Shown here in pieces: positions 9,127 through 16,802 of a stretch of DNA of 18,020 bases. Both the position numbers and the translations under genes were made by a program. How positions within the stretch are numbered: position 1 is the first letter of the stretch; every line of letters starts with the position of its first letter. The stretch is from Chryseobacterium sp. (GTDB lineage: Bacteria; Bacteroidota; Bacteroidia; Flavobacteriales; Weeksellaceae), in contig QFQW01000077.1 in the NCBI GenBank assembly GCA_003248755.1, positions 1 through 18,020 on the forward strand. The letters are read 5' to 3'. Under the pieces are notes generated by a model. It worked only from the letters and a program-made list of their open reading frames with translations. It ran no database searches and was not told where the DNA came from.

Positions 9127-10023
9127 ATGAAAACTTTTAGTGATTTATCAAGCTATAACAGATATCTTAATCTAGCTGAGCCTTTGCACCCATTGATGGA
9201 CAGCAGGGTTTGCAGGCACGCAATCCCGAATTTTCCTCAATCGAGTCATGAGATACAGGTAAATCTCTTCAGAATTTCACTAAAGAAAAATTTCACCGGC
9301 GACATCAATTACGGTAATAATAAATACTATACAGAAAACGGATTGATGCTTTTCAGCGAACCGGGACAGGTTGTTTCCTGGGACAGCCTGACTTTCTGGG
9401 ATGGTTATGCATTTGTCTTTCATCCTGATCTGATCAGACAAAATCCTGTGGCAGCTAAAATCAATCAGTATAAATATTTCAGTTACGAGATCAATGATGC
9501 CCTGTTTATGACTCAAGAGGAAGAAGAGACCGTTACCTGGCTTTTTACAAAAATGCATATGGAATTACTTAAAAATAAATCAAAAGCGAATATCAATATC
9601 ATTTTGTCACTGTTAAATGCTGTTCTTTCATATGCCGATGTTTTTTATGAAAGACAATTTAAAGATAAAGCTACAAAGGCTGTTTCGGTCTCTTCAAGGT
9701 TAAAAAGCTTACTGCAAAACCATTATAAAGATTTATCTAAACCTGTTTCTAACTTTCCTACCGTCTCGTCTGTTGCCAAAGAGCTCAATATATCTTCAAA
9801 TTACCTTACAGACCTTATCCGTGCAGAAACCGGGAAAAGTACGATCAGCTTCATTCGTGAATTTGTGATTGAGCAGGCAGAAATTTTATTGCTCCAGACA
9901 GATATGAATATCAGCGATGTGGCTTATCAGTTAGGGTTTACGAACGTTCCTTATTTCTCAAGATTTTTTAAAAAGGTCAAAGGTATTCCGCCAACGGAGA
10001 TTAGAAATCAGAGAAAAGTATAA
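9127..10023 (+). CDS. AraC-family transcriptional regulator
   Basis: A 298-residue regulator. The N-terminal half (about 1-170) looks like an AraC-type ligand or cupin domain (FRISLKKNFTG...LMLFSEPGQVVSW). The C-terminal 100 residues hold the double helix-turn-helix: first helix pair at VSSVAKELNISSNYLTDLIRAETG, second in MNISDVAYQLGFTNVPYFSRFFKKVKG, ending in the typical IPPTEIRNQ. The second HTH with GFxxxPYFSRFFKK is diagnostic. The ATG at 9127 follows an AT-rich leader. It lies 101 bases upstream of the crotonase gene on the same strand, so it probably controls that gene and the dehydrogenase. The effector molecule cannot be read from the sequence. Confidence 0.93.
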   Translation: MKTFSDLSSYNRYLNLAEPLHPLMDSRVCRHAIPNFPQSSHEIQVNLFRISLKKNFTGDINYGNNKYYTENGLMLFSEPGQVVSWDSLTFWDGYAFVFHPDLIRQNPVAAKINQYKYFSYEINDALFMTQEEEETVTWLFTKMHMELLKNKSKANINIILSLLNAVLSYADVFYERQFKDKATKAVSVSSRLKSLLQNHYKDLSKPVSNFPTVSSVAKELNISSNYLTDLIRAETGKSTISFIREFVIEQAEILLLQTDMNISDVAYQLGFTNVPYFSRFFKKVKGIPPTEIRNQRKV

Positions 10024-10065
10024 TACATTCCCTGATTTGTGTTAAAAATCCAGAGTCTGTACAGG

Positions 10066-10073
10066 TAAATTTG
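10066..10073 (+). promoter_or_regulatory. Putative Bacteroidota -7 promoter element upstream of the crotonase
   Basis: TAAATTTG matches the Bacteroidota -7 consensus TAnnTTTG exactly. The nearest upstream TTG (10037-10039) would serve as -33 element, but its spacing of 26 bases is longer than the usual 17-23. Transcription would start near 10080, giving a leader of about 45 bases to the ATG at 10125. It overlaps the alternative TTG start at 10071, which argues against that start. Confidence 0.4.
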
Positions 10074-10124
10074 AACAGACAAAAAAGTTATGTCTTAAAG
10101 ATTACATCATTTAAAATTATTACT

Positions 10125-10928
10125 ATGATTTTTACAACAGAAAAAATAAGCGAGAGCTACTGGAAAGTAACAATAGACAATCCTCCTGTAAATATTTTCG
10201 ACCCTGAATTTTCGGTTCAATTAAGAGAATTAATGAGTGATTTGGAAGCTAATGAGAACTTAAAGGTAGTTGTATTTGAAAGTGCAAATCCGGATTTCTA
10301 TGTAGCACACGCGGAATTGATCAATATTTTTGAATTCCCAAAAGGTACGGGAGAAACAGGATTATCTATTTCCTGGCCGGATGTTGCAAAGCGTCTTGAG
10401 CAGGCTCCGTTTGTAAGTATTGCCTCTATAAGAGGAAGGGCAAGAGGCCTGGGAAGCGAGTTTATTCAGGCTTTTGATATGCGTTTTGCAAGCAGGGAGA
10501 AAGCATTCTTTGCACAGCCGGAAATAGGAATCGGTTCTTTTCCCGGAGGTGGCGGATTAGAGAGATTACATCTTCTTACCGGTAAAGCCAGAGCTTTGGA
10601 AATTATCCTGAGTGGCGATGATTATGATGCGGCAACTGCAGCCAGTTACGGTTGGATCAACAGGGCTTTTCCTGATAATGAATTGGATGGATTTGTCGAA
10701 AATCTGGCGAAAAGGATTGCTTCATTCGATAAGAAAATTATTGCAGCCATAAAATCTATTATGAACGAAAGGGTAGTCATTCCGAAAAATGAACACATAA
10801 TGGAAACCCAAACCAAATTTTTTGCTTCCCTTACAGAACCTGAAGCCAGAGGAAGGATCAAAACTTTGCTGGATCAGGGGTTACAGACATATGGTGATGT
10901 AGAATTAAACTTAGGTAAATATTTGTAA
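10125..10928 (+). CDS. Enoyl-CoA hydratase/isomerase (crotonase) family protein
   Basis: A 267-residue crotonase-fold protein, a normal length for the family. I use the ATG at 10125; an in-frame TTG at 10071 would add 18 residues unlike the family N-terminus. Both residues equivalent to the catalytic glutamates of enoyl-CoA hydratase appear: E112 in GLGSEF and E133 in FAQPEIGIG, followed by the PGGGGLERL loop. The first oxyanion segment is unusual: where hydratases have CAGADL this has VAHAEL (60-65). The fold binds acyl-CoA thioesters; the reaction (hydratase, isomerase or other) cannot be assigned. It follows the AraC regulator and lies 4 bases before the dehydrogenase, so the two enzymes are almost certainly co-translated and probably act in one pathway. 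Confidence 0.9.
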   Translation: MIFTTEKISESYWKVTIDNPPVNIFDPEFSVQLRELMSDLEANENLKVVVFESANPDFYVAHAELINIFEFPKGTGETGLSISWPDVAKRLEQAPFVSIASIRGRARGLGSEFIQAFDMRFASREKAFFAQPEIGIGSFPGGGGLERLHLLTGKARALEIILSGDDYDAATAASYGWINRAFPDNELDGFVENLAKRIASFDKKIIAAIKSIMNERVVIPKNEHIMETQTKFFASLTEPEARGRIKTLLDQGLQTYGDVELNLGKYL

Positions 10929-10932
10929 TAAA

Positions 10933-11865
10933 ATGAAAGCAATCATATTAAAAGCTCCCGGAGGCGTTGATCAATTGGAGTATACAGAGCTTCCTGTTCC
11001 TGAGATCGGTTCAGATGAAGTTTTGATAAAGGTAAAAGCTGTCAGCATCAATCCTGTAGATACAAAAACCAGAAAAGGGGAAGGAATGTATGGCCTGATG
11101 AAAAAAGATGGTCCTCTTGTTTTAGGATGGGATATTTCGGGTATTGTTGAGAAAAGCAACAGTCCGGATTTTAAGGCTGGAGATGAGGTTTTTGGAATGA
11201 TCAATTTCCCCGGAAATGGTAATGCATACGCAGAATATGTTGCTGCTCCCGCCTCTCAACTGGCTATCAAACCTCAAAACATTTCCTTCGAAGAAGCTGC
11301 AGTGTCAACTTTAGCTGCATTAACTTCTTGGCAGGCGCTGGTTGTTAACGGGAAAGTTCAGAACGGGCAAAATGTATTGATTCATGCCGCTTCCGGAGGA
11401 GTTGGTCATTTTGCGGTACAGCTTGCAAAACATTTGGGAGCGACAGTTACCGGAACGGCATCTGAAAAAAACAGAGATTTCGTCTTGAGTTTGGGAGTAG
11501 ATCATTATATCGATTATCATACTTATAACTGGTCTGAGCATAAACCTGAATATGATTTTGTTTTGGATACCATCGGCGGAAATAATATCAATAATTCTAT
11601 TGAGGTTACTAAACCAGGTGGTACTATCATAAGTATCCCTACCGGTCTGAATGAAGAAATAACGGAAAAAGCTAAATCAAAAGGCATCAATGGCTATTTC
11701 ATATTGGTAAGATCAAACGGTGAACATATGAAGGAAATTGCGTCTCTTTTGGAAAGCGGGGCTATTAAACCGCATATCTCTAAAATATTTTCTTTTGATG
11801 GGATAAACGAAGCACACCTTCAATTAGAATCGGGCAGGACGGTTGGTAAAGTGGTTGTAGTTTAA
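10933..11865 (+). CDS. NAD(P)-dependent quinone-oxidoreductase-like dehydrogenase (zinc-free MDR)
   Basis: A 310-residue medium-chain dehydrogenase/reductase of the quinone oxidoreductase type. The N-terminal GroES-like domain includes VSINPVDTKTRKG and PLVLGWDISGIVE; the Rossmann domain has the nucleotide loop AASGGVGHFAVQLAK (about 152-166) and the C-terminus GRTVGKVVVV. The Cys/His ligands for catalytic or structural zinc of alcohol dehydrogenases are absent, which places it with NADPH-dependent enone or quinone reductases. It starts 4 bases after the crotonase stop. The pair could act on an unsaturated carbonyl or acyl substrate under control of the AraC regulator; that is inference. A related hairpin follows 17 bases after the stop. 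Confidence 0.93.
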   Translation: MKAIILKAPGGVDQLEYTELPVPEIGSDEVLIKVKAVSINPVDTKTRKGEGMYGLMKKDGPLVLGWDISGIVEKSNSPDFKAGDEVFGMINFPGNGNAYAEYVAAPASQLAIKPQNISFEEAAVSTLAALTSWQALVVNGKVQNGQNVLIHAASGGVGHFAVQLAKHLGATVTGTASEKNRDFVLSLGVDHYIDYHTYNWSEHKPEYDFVLDTIGGNNINNSIEVTKPGGTIISIPTGLNEEITEKAKSKGINGYFILVRSNGEHMKEIASLLESGAIKPHISKIFSFDGINEAHLQLESGRTVGKVVVV

Positions 11866-11882
11866 AAAATTATATCTTTATA

Positions 11883-11916
11883 AAATGGCGCTAACTGTCT
11901 TCAGTTGGCGCTATTT
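11883..11916 (+). terminator. Hairpin repeat copy 2 (likely terminator and dispersed palindrome)
   Basis: Arms AAATGGCGCTAACT and AGTTGGCGCTATTT flank the loop GTCTTC; 12 of 14 positions are complementary and the mismatches are wobble-compatible. GACATTTTTG follows. It starts 17 bases after the dehydrogenase stop and fits a Rho-independent-like terminator. It matches copy 1 at 8815-8848 in arms and loop, and the flank to GACCTT at 11926-11931 is also similar. Confidence 0.68.
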
Positions 11917-12108
11917 GACATTTTTGACCTTCAGAGGGTTTTGCTCAAATATTAGAGGATATAGATAACATTTTGAAGGTGTTAAATAGTATTTAAGTCA
12001 TATTTCGTTATGTTAATTTCTATTTAAATTTTGGAATTCTTTCAAAAAGAACTTATTAATTAATAGTCGTTTTTAACTTCAAATAATGATGTCTTATCTT
12101 AAATAATT

Positions 12109-12122
12109 TATTGTTAACAATA
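12109..12122. promoter_or_regulatory. Perfect 14-base palindrome upstream of the receptor
   Basis: TATTGTTAACAATA is a perfect inverted repeat without spacer, 45 bases upstream of the receptor ATG. Position and symmetry fit an operator for a dimeric repressor or activator. In AT-rich sequence such palindromes also arise by chance, so the call is weak. Confidence 0.25.
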
Positions 12123-12167
12123 TCAAATGATTTAGTAAATGTATAGTTTTTGCTTTTACAAAAGATT

Positions 12168-14198
12168 ATGACAAAACTTTATCTATTTGCAAGTATTTTT
12201 TCTTTTCTAATTGTTTGGTCTCAACAAAAAGATTCCATCAATTTAATTTCCGAAGTCCATATTGATGCTTACAAAAAACCAAGTGATTTTATTTCTTCTA
12301 CAAAATCGGTTGGAATTGTATCCAGAGATTTACTTCAGCAGAATGTACCCGAAAGATTATTGGAATCTGTAAATCAAATAGCAGGGGCAAGAATGGAAGA
12401 ACGATCTCCGGGGAGTTATAGGCTATCACTGAGAGGAAGTACATTGCGCTCGCCATTTGGTGTCAGGAATGTTAAAGTTTATTTAGACGATTTTATATTA
12501 TCCGATGCATCTGGAAATACTTATTTCAATGTAATTTCACCACAGTTGATGGATAGGATAGAATTATTTAAAGGACCGGAAAGTGGCGATTATGGATCGG
12601 TAACAGGAGGTACTGTTATTTTAAAAACAATAGATTATGATGAATTGAAAGCTAATCTTTCCATAGGAAGTTATGGAACTTTTAACGAGAGTTTTAATTT
12701 TTCAAAAACTTTTGGGAAGCATTTTTTTCAAATCTTTCAAAACTATTATCAGACTGATTCCTATCGTGAACAGTCTCGGATGATACGCCAGCAGTTTTTC
12801 ATCAAAGACAACTTCCAATATTCAGAAAAAGGTTTGTTTAAAGCAATGTTGCTGTATTCCGATTTGGATTATCAAACACCTGGAGGATTGACATTGGAAC
12901 AGGTGAAACAAAATCCAAAGCAGGCAAGACCAGCTACTGTAACGACTCCCGGAGCTCTAGAACAGGATGCTGGGATTCGTAATAAAATGATATTGGCAGG
13001 ATTATCCAGTGATTTTAAATTTACTCGCGATTTTTCACATTTCATAATGGTTCAGGGGTCTTATGTTGATTTTGAAAACCCATTTATTACAAATTATGAA
13101 AATCGCTCTGAAAGTAATTTCGCCCTCAGAACTCATTTTAATTATTCGAAAATATGGAATAAGATATCATTGTCTTATCGTTTAGGTTTTGAAGGAGGTG
13201 TGAATGATATTAATATCAGAAATTACGATAACAACAGTAGAGTCAAGGGTAGTCCTCAAAATTTTGACAAGATTAAGAATACGTCAGGATTTTATTTTTT
13301 ATCCCAAAGCTTAACTATTGCAGAAAAATTATTTACAGATATTTCTATTAGTCTTAATTCAAATTCATTTGATTATTCTAGATATTATCCAATAGATGAA
13401 AAAGGTTCAGCCGGTTTTAAAAACCAATGGCTTCCTAATTTTGGTGTCAATTATTTATTGGGAGATGGATTTTCTGTTCGTGCTAAATTGGGTAAAGGAA
13501 ATTCTGCTCCCACCAATGAAGAAATCCGTGCTTCCAATCAAGAGTTTAATAATACTTTGAGTCCGGAATATGGATGGAATAAAGAAGCTGGAATTAGAAA
13601 ACAATGGCGTAATATCTTGTTTGTAGAAGCTTCTTATTTTGATTTTCGGATGAAAGATGCTATAGTGCGACGACAAAATGATGCAGGTCAGGAGTACTTT
13701 GTAAATGCTGGTGAAACAGTCCAGAAAGGTCTGGAATTACTCATAGAATCTAAACCTTTTGATTTAGAAAACAATTGGTTTAATCAATTTAAGTTTCGAT
13801 TGTCAGGAAGTTTCTTTGATTTTAAATTTAAAGATTATCGCCAGAACAATATCGATTATTCAGGGAATGATTTAACTGGCGTTCCTCAAAAAACCATCAA
13901 TACACTATTTGATTTTATTTTTTTCAAAACTTTAAAAATAGATTATTCCCATTTCTACACTTCCAAAATCCCTCTTAATGATGCCAACAATGTATGGTCA
14001 GAATCAACCTTAGTTGGAAATATTCAGTTTAGCGTTCCTTTAAAAGTAGATCAATCGACTTATAATTTTTTCTTACAGATACAGAATCTTTACAATACAG
14101 ATTATGCTTTAGGATTTGATATCAATGCATTTGGAGGACGTTATTATAACCCTGCAGCCAAAAGGAATTTTATCTTGGGCGTACAGATGAATTTTTAA
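12168..14198 (+). CDS. TonB-dependent outer-membrane receptor, possibly a PQQ importer
   Basis: A 676-residue TonB-dependent receptor. I start it at the ATG 12168, which gives a signal peptide (KLYLFASIFSFLIVWS); a TTG at 12150 would extend it without benefit. The plug domain is at about 40-150 (RLSLRGSTLRSPFGVR, VYLDDF, RIELFKGPESGDYG, GGTVILKT) and the 22-strand barrel follows, ending in the terminal Phe of outer-membrane proteins (GVQMNF). It lacks the N-terminal carboxypeptidase-like domain common in SusC proteins, so polysaccharide import is unlikely. PGGLT (238-242) followed by NPKQA (249-253) and the terminal RYYNPAAKRN resemble, from memory, E. coli YncD/PqqU, reported to import pyrroloquinoline quinone; related motifs occur in other receptors, so this is only moderate support. 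The next gene belongs to a family that usually uses PQQ, which strengthens it. Confidence 0.92.
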   Translation: MTKLYLFASIFSFLIVWSQQKDSINLISEVHIDAYKKPSDFISSTKSVGIVSRDLLQQNVPERLLESVNQIAGARMEERSPGSYRLSLRGSTLRSPFGVRNVKVYLDDFILSDASGNTYFNVISPQLMDRIELFKGPESGDYGSVTGGTVILKTIDYDELKANLSIGSYGTFNESFNFSKTFGKHFFQIFQNYYQTDSYREQSRMIRQQFFIKDNFQYSEKGLFKAMLLYSDLDYQTPGGLTLEQVKQNPKQARPATVTTPGALEQDAGIRNKMILAGLSSDFKFTRDFSHFIMVQGSYVDFENPFITNYENRSESNFALRTHFNYSKIWNKISLSYRLGFEGGVNDINIRNYDNNSRVKGSPQNFDKIKNTSGFYFLSQSLTIAEKLFTDISISLNSNSFDYSRYYPIDEKGSAGFKNQWLPNFGVNYLLGDGFSVRAKLGKGNSAPTNEEIRASNQEFNNTLSPEYGWNKEAGIRKQWRNILFVEASYFDFRMKDAIVRRQNDAGQEYFVNAGETVQKGLELLIESKPFDLENNWFNQFKFRLSGSFFDFKFKDYRQNNIDYSGNDLTGVPQKTINTLFDFIFFKTLKIDYSHFYTSKIPLNDANNVWSESTLVGNIQFSVPLKVDQSTYNFFLQIQNLYNTDYALGFDINAFGGRYYNPAAKRNFILGVQMNF

Positions 14199-14206
14199 AT
14201 TATAAT

Positions 14207-14227
14207 ACAAGCTTATTAAGCATTTGT
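14207..14227 (+). terminator. Weak hairpin after the receptor gene
   Basis: ACAAGCTT pairs with AAGC and TTGT across a three-base loop, with a two-base AT bulge. A T-rich stretch (TTTATTTTTAG) follows about 10 bases later. The stem is short, so it may only attenuate, or do nothing. Confidence 0.25.
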
Positions 14228-14300
14228 AATATCAATTTATTTTTAGAGGAATGGTTTTTGTAAAATTTAAGCCTACATCAAATCATTATAAATAAAACTT

Positions 14301-15617
14301 ATGAAAAATTACCTATTACCCATTACAGCGCTTTTGTTTTTCAGTTGCAAGCAGAATGACAATAAAACAAATCGGCAAGAATCAGTAGAAGCAATAACCC
14401 AGACTGATACCTTAAAATTGCCTGCACCCGATGAAAAAGGTGCTAAGAATAAATTCAGTAATGTCATCGGATGGCCAAAAGATAAAACTCCAGTTGCGCC
14501 GGAAGGTTTTACAGTTACTCGATTTGCTGATGGAATTAAGAGCCCTCGAAATATGATCCAAGCTGAGAATGGAGATATATTTGTTGTCCTTTCCAATTCA
14601 GAGCGTTCAGCAGCGGATAAAATCAAGAATGATATCAGTGGCAAGAGTAAAGCCGAAGTAGGAGGTAATTCCGCTAACAAAATTTTAATTTATCGTGATG
14701 CCAACAAAGATGGAATTCCAGAGTCATCATCTGTCTTTTTAGACAATCTTAATCAACCTTATGGAATGTTGATTATAAAAGATCAGTTTTACGTTGCTAA
14801 TACGGATGGTCTTTGGGTTTTTCCATATAAATTGGGAGATACTAAAATCACAAAACCTGGAAAGAAAATTGTCAATCTTCCTGCAGGAGGTTATAACAAT
14901 CACTGGACAAGAAATCTGATCAGCAATAAAGATCAATCCAAGATTTATATTTCGGTTGGTTCAGGAAGTAATGTTGGAGAAAATGGAATGGAAAATGAAG
15001 TGCGAAGAGCCAATATTCTGGAAGTTAATCCGGATGGAAGCGGAGAGAAAATCTTTGCGGCAGGTTTAAGAAATCCGGTTGGTATGAGCTGGAATCCTGT
15101 AACCGGACAATTGTGGACTGTGGTAAATGAGAGGGATGAACTTGGTGACGAGTTGGTTCCTGATTATCTGACGAATGTGAAGCGTGATGCATTCTATGGT
15201 TGGCCTTATGCGTATTTTGGAAAGAATGAAGATCCAAGAAGAAAAGGAGAAAAGCCTGATCTGGTAGCAAAGACAATCGTTCCTGATGTTCCGCTCGGTA
15301 GCCATACAGCATCTTTGGGACTAACTTTTTATACAGGAAGTCAGTTTCCAGAATCATATAAAAACGGAGCATTCATCGGACAGCATGGTTCTTGGAATCG
15401 TTCATCATTAGTCGGTTATCAAGTTGCTTATGTTCCTTTCAAAAATGGTAAAGCGTCCGGAGCCTACCAGCCATTTTTAACAGGATTTATTGCAAATGAG
15501 GTTAAAGGTGATGTTTATGGAAGACCAGTAGGAGTACTTCAGATTGCCGATGGTTCTTTGCTTGTAGCTGATGATGTAAGTGGTGTTGTCTGGCGTGTAT
15601 CTTACAATAAGAAATAA
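14301..15617 (+). CDS. PQQ-type glucose/sorbosone dehydrogenase family lipoprotein
   Basis: A 438-residue six-bladed beta-propeller protein of the soluble glucose/sorbosone dehydrogenase family. The N-terminus has a lipoprotein signal with lipobox FFSC, giving lipidated Cys16. Family marks are APEGFTVTRFADGIKSPRN, the DANKDGIPE loop (likely Ca-binding), NHWTRNL with H201 as probable catalytic base, GLRNPVGMSWNPVTGQLW, ERDELGDEL, GWPYAYFG and QHGSWNRSSLVGYQV. Enzymes of this family oxidise sugars or aldehydes with bound PQQ and calcium on the periplasmic side; the substrate here is unknown and some members may not bind PQQ. It lies 102 bases after the TonB receptor on the same strand, and a receptor that delivers PQQ would supply its cofactor. 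Confidence 0.88.
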   Translation: MKNYLLPITALLFFSCKQNDNKTNRQESVEAITQTDTLKLPAPDEKGAKNKFSNVIGWPKDKTPVAPEGFTVTRFADGIKSPRNMIQAENGDIFVVLSNSERSAADKIKNDISGKSKAEVGGNSANKILIYRDANKDGIPESSSVFLDNLNQPYGMLIIKDQFYVANTDGLWVFPYKLGDTKITKPGKKIVNLPAGGYNNHWTRNLISNKDQSKIYISVGSGSNVGENGMENEVRRANILEVNPDGSGEKIFAAGLRNPVGMSWNPVTGQLWTVVNERDELGDELVPDYLTNVKRDAFYGWPYAYFGKNEDPRRKGEKPDLVAKTIVPDVPLGSHTASLGLTFYTGSQFPESYKNGAFIGQHGSWNRSSLVGYQVAYVPFKNGKASGAYQPFLTGFIANEVKGDVYGRPVGVLQIADGSLLVADDVSGVVWRVSYNKK

Positions 15618-16006
15618 ATAAAAGCAACGTTGATATCGGAAATTATAATGGCATCGATACCGATAAATTTGACAAATTTGGTTTGAAAATAGAAAAGAGC
15701 ATAAAATAAATGCCCCCATTATTAGTTAATTGTTATACTATTTTTGAATGCAAACTGTATGACAGTAAGTTATTTTGAAAGGTTTTTGATAATTGCTCTG
15801 TCATTATATCTTCTATAGAATCAGCTTCCAAGTGTCTGTTTAGCATCTTTTGTTTTGCTGAGATAAGCTATAATTTTCCTTCTTTGCAATATTTGATAGG
15901 ATCAGTCTCAGGGATTAGAAATAATATGCTAAGAGAAAATCATGGAATATTTATTGCACAATTGAAGAAGTGTCTCTAACCTCTTGTTTAATTAAAAATC
16001 ATCATT
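15618..16006. other. Gene-free region before Ku
   Basis: 389 bases with no complete gene. The first part (15611-15709, overlapping the end of the previous gene) reads as a 32-codon open stretch that looks protein-like but has no start codon. Further on there is one TAnnTTTG match, TATTTTTG at 15739-15746, without a -33 TTG at the usual spacing. No RNA gene or strong hairpin is seen. The Ku promoter should lie here. Confidence 0.5.
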
Positions 16007-16786
16007 ATGCGAGCAATTTGGAACGGCGCCATAGGATTTGGGCTAGTTAATATTCCCATCAAATTATATTCTGCAACGGATTCAAGCACGCTTGATCTGG
16101 ATATGCTTGACAGTAAGGATTTAAGTAATATCAGATTTAAACGTGTCAATGAGAAAACAGGAAAAGAAGTAGTTTGGGAAAATATCGTAAAAGGTTATAA
16201 GATTGAGGATAAATACATCGTACTGAATGATGAAGATTTTGAAGCTGCAAGTCCTGAGAAATCTAAAGTCCTGAGTATCTCTCAATTTGTAAAAGAAGCA
16301 GAGATTGATCCTGCACTCTTTGAAACACCCTATTTTCTAGAACCTCAGAAGAATGGAGAAGGTGCTTATAAATTATTACTAAAGGCTTTAACCAAAACTA
16401 AAATGGCAGGCATTGGTTCGTTTGTATTAAGAGAACGGGAGATTCTCTGTCTCATTCGTCCTTATGAAGATAAGATATTGATGGTCAACAGAATGCGTTA
16501 TCCTGAAGAGATGCGGGATTTCGGAGATCTGAAGATTCCTTCCGGCAGTGCTCCAAAACCTGCTGAATTGAAAATGGCGGAACAATTAATCAAATCCTTG
16601 GCAACGACTTTTGAACCTGCAAAATATAAAGATACCTATAACGCAGACCTTTTGAAGATCATCAAACAAAAAGCAAAAGGTAAAAAAATAAAAATAGCTG
16701 CAGTTAAAGAACCTGAAGGTAAAGCAACCGACCTTATGGCAATGCTTAAGGCAAGTCTGGAAAAAGGAAAGAAGAAAGCAGGATAA
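16007..16786 (+). CDS. ku: Ku protein (non-homologous end joining)
   Basis: A 259-residue bacterial Ku, a usual length. The N-terminus RAIWNGAIGFGLVNIPIKLYSAT is the family signature, followed by the beta-barrel core (PYFLEPQKNGEGAYKLLLKAL, IGSFVLREREILCLIRPYE) and a Lys-rich C-terminal tail (KQKAKGKKIKIAAVK...KGKKKAG) that fits DNA contact and LigD recruitment. It forms a homodimeric ring on DNA ends and recruits LigD for repair of double-strand breaks. The LigD start lies 16 bases after its stop, so the two form an operon. Confidence 0.96.
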   Translation: MRAIWNGAIGFGLVNIPIKLYSATDSSTLDLDMLDSKDLSNIRFKRVNEKTGKEVVWENIVKGYKIEDKYIVLNDEDFEAASPEKSKVLSISQFVKEAEIDPALFETPYFLEPQKNGEGAYKLLLKALTKTKMAGIGSFVLREREILCLIRPYEDKILMVNRMRYPEEMRDFGDLKIPSGSAPKPAELKMAEQLIKSLATTFEPAKYKDTYNADLLKIIKQKAKGKKIKIAAVKEPEGKATDLMAMLKASLEKGKKKAG

Positions 16787-16802
16787 TTTTAAAAAATTAA
16801 AA

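Larger units (their letters stand above)
11866..12167. other. Intergenic region before the TonB-dependent receptor
   Basis: About 300 bases with no gene. It holds hairpin repeat copy 2 (11883-11916), its 3' flank to 11931, and a long AT-rich leader with two perfect palindromes (12054-12065 and 12109-12122). A near-consensus element TAGTTTTTG at 12144-12152 has one extra T relative to TAnnTTTG and no well-spaced -33 TTG, so I do not call it a promoter. No RNA gene is apparent. Confidence 0.55.

Noticed and set aside
10071..10124. TTG start adding 18 residues to the crotonase
   Set aside because: The extra residues do not resemble crotonase N-termini, and the TTG lies inside the TAAATTTG promoter element.
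8815..11916. Hairpin pair as CRISPR repeats or transposon ends
   Set aside because: Only two copies 3 kb apart, in the same orientation, with no spacers, transposase or target duplication between them.
12150..12167. TTG start adding 6 residues to the TonB receptor
   Set aside because: The ATG at 12168 already begins a normal signal peptide.
14309..14680. 123-codon minus-strand frame opposite the sugar dehydrogenase
   Set aside because: It lies wholly within a well-supported lipoprotein gene, has no recognisable domain, and is explained by that gene's codon pattern.
15739..15746. TATTTTTG as a Ku promoter
   Set aside because: It matches TAnnTTTG, but there is no -33 TTG at usual spacing and the leader would be about 250 bases.
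15770..15902. Minus-strand stretch of about 44 codons with one internal stop, resembling a broken gene
   Set aside because: No start, no recognisable motif, and such stretches are common by chance in AT-rich DNA.
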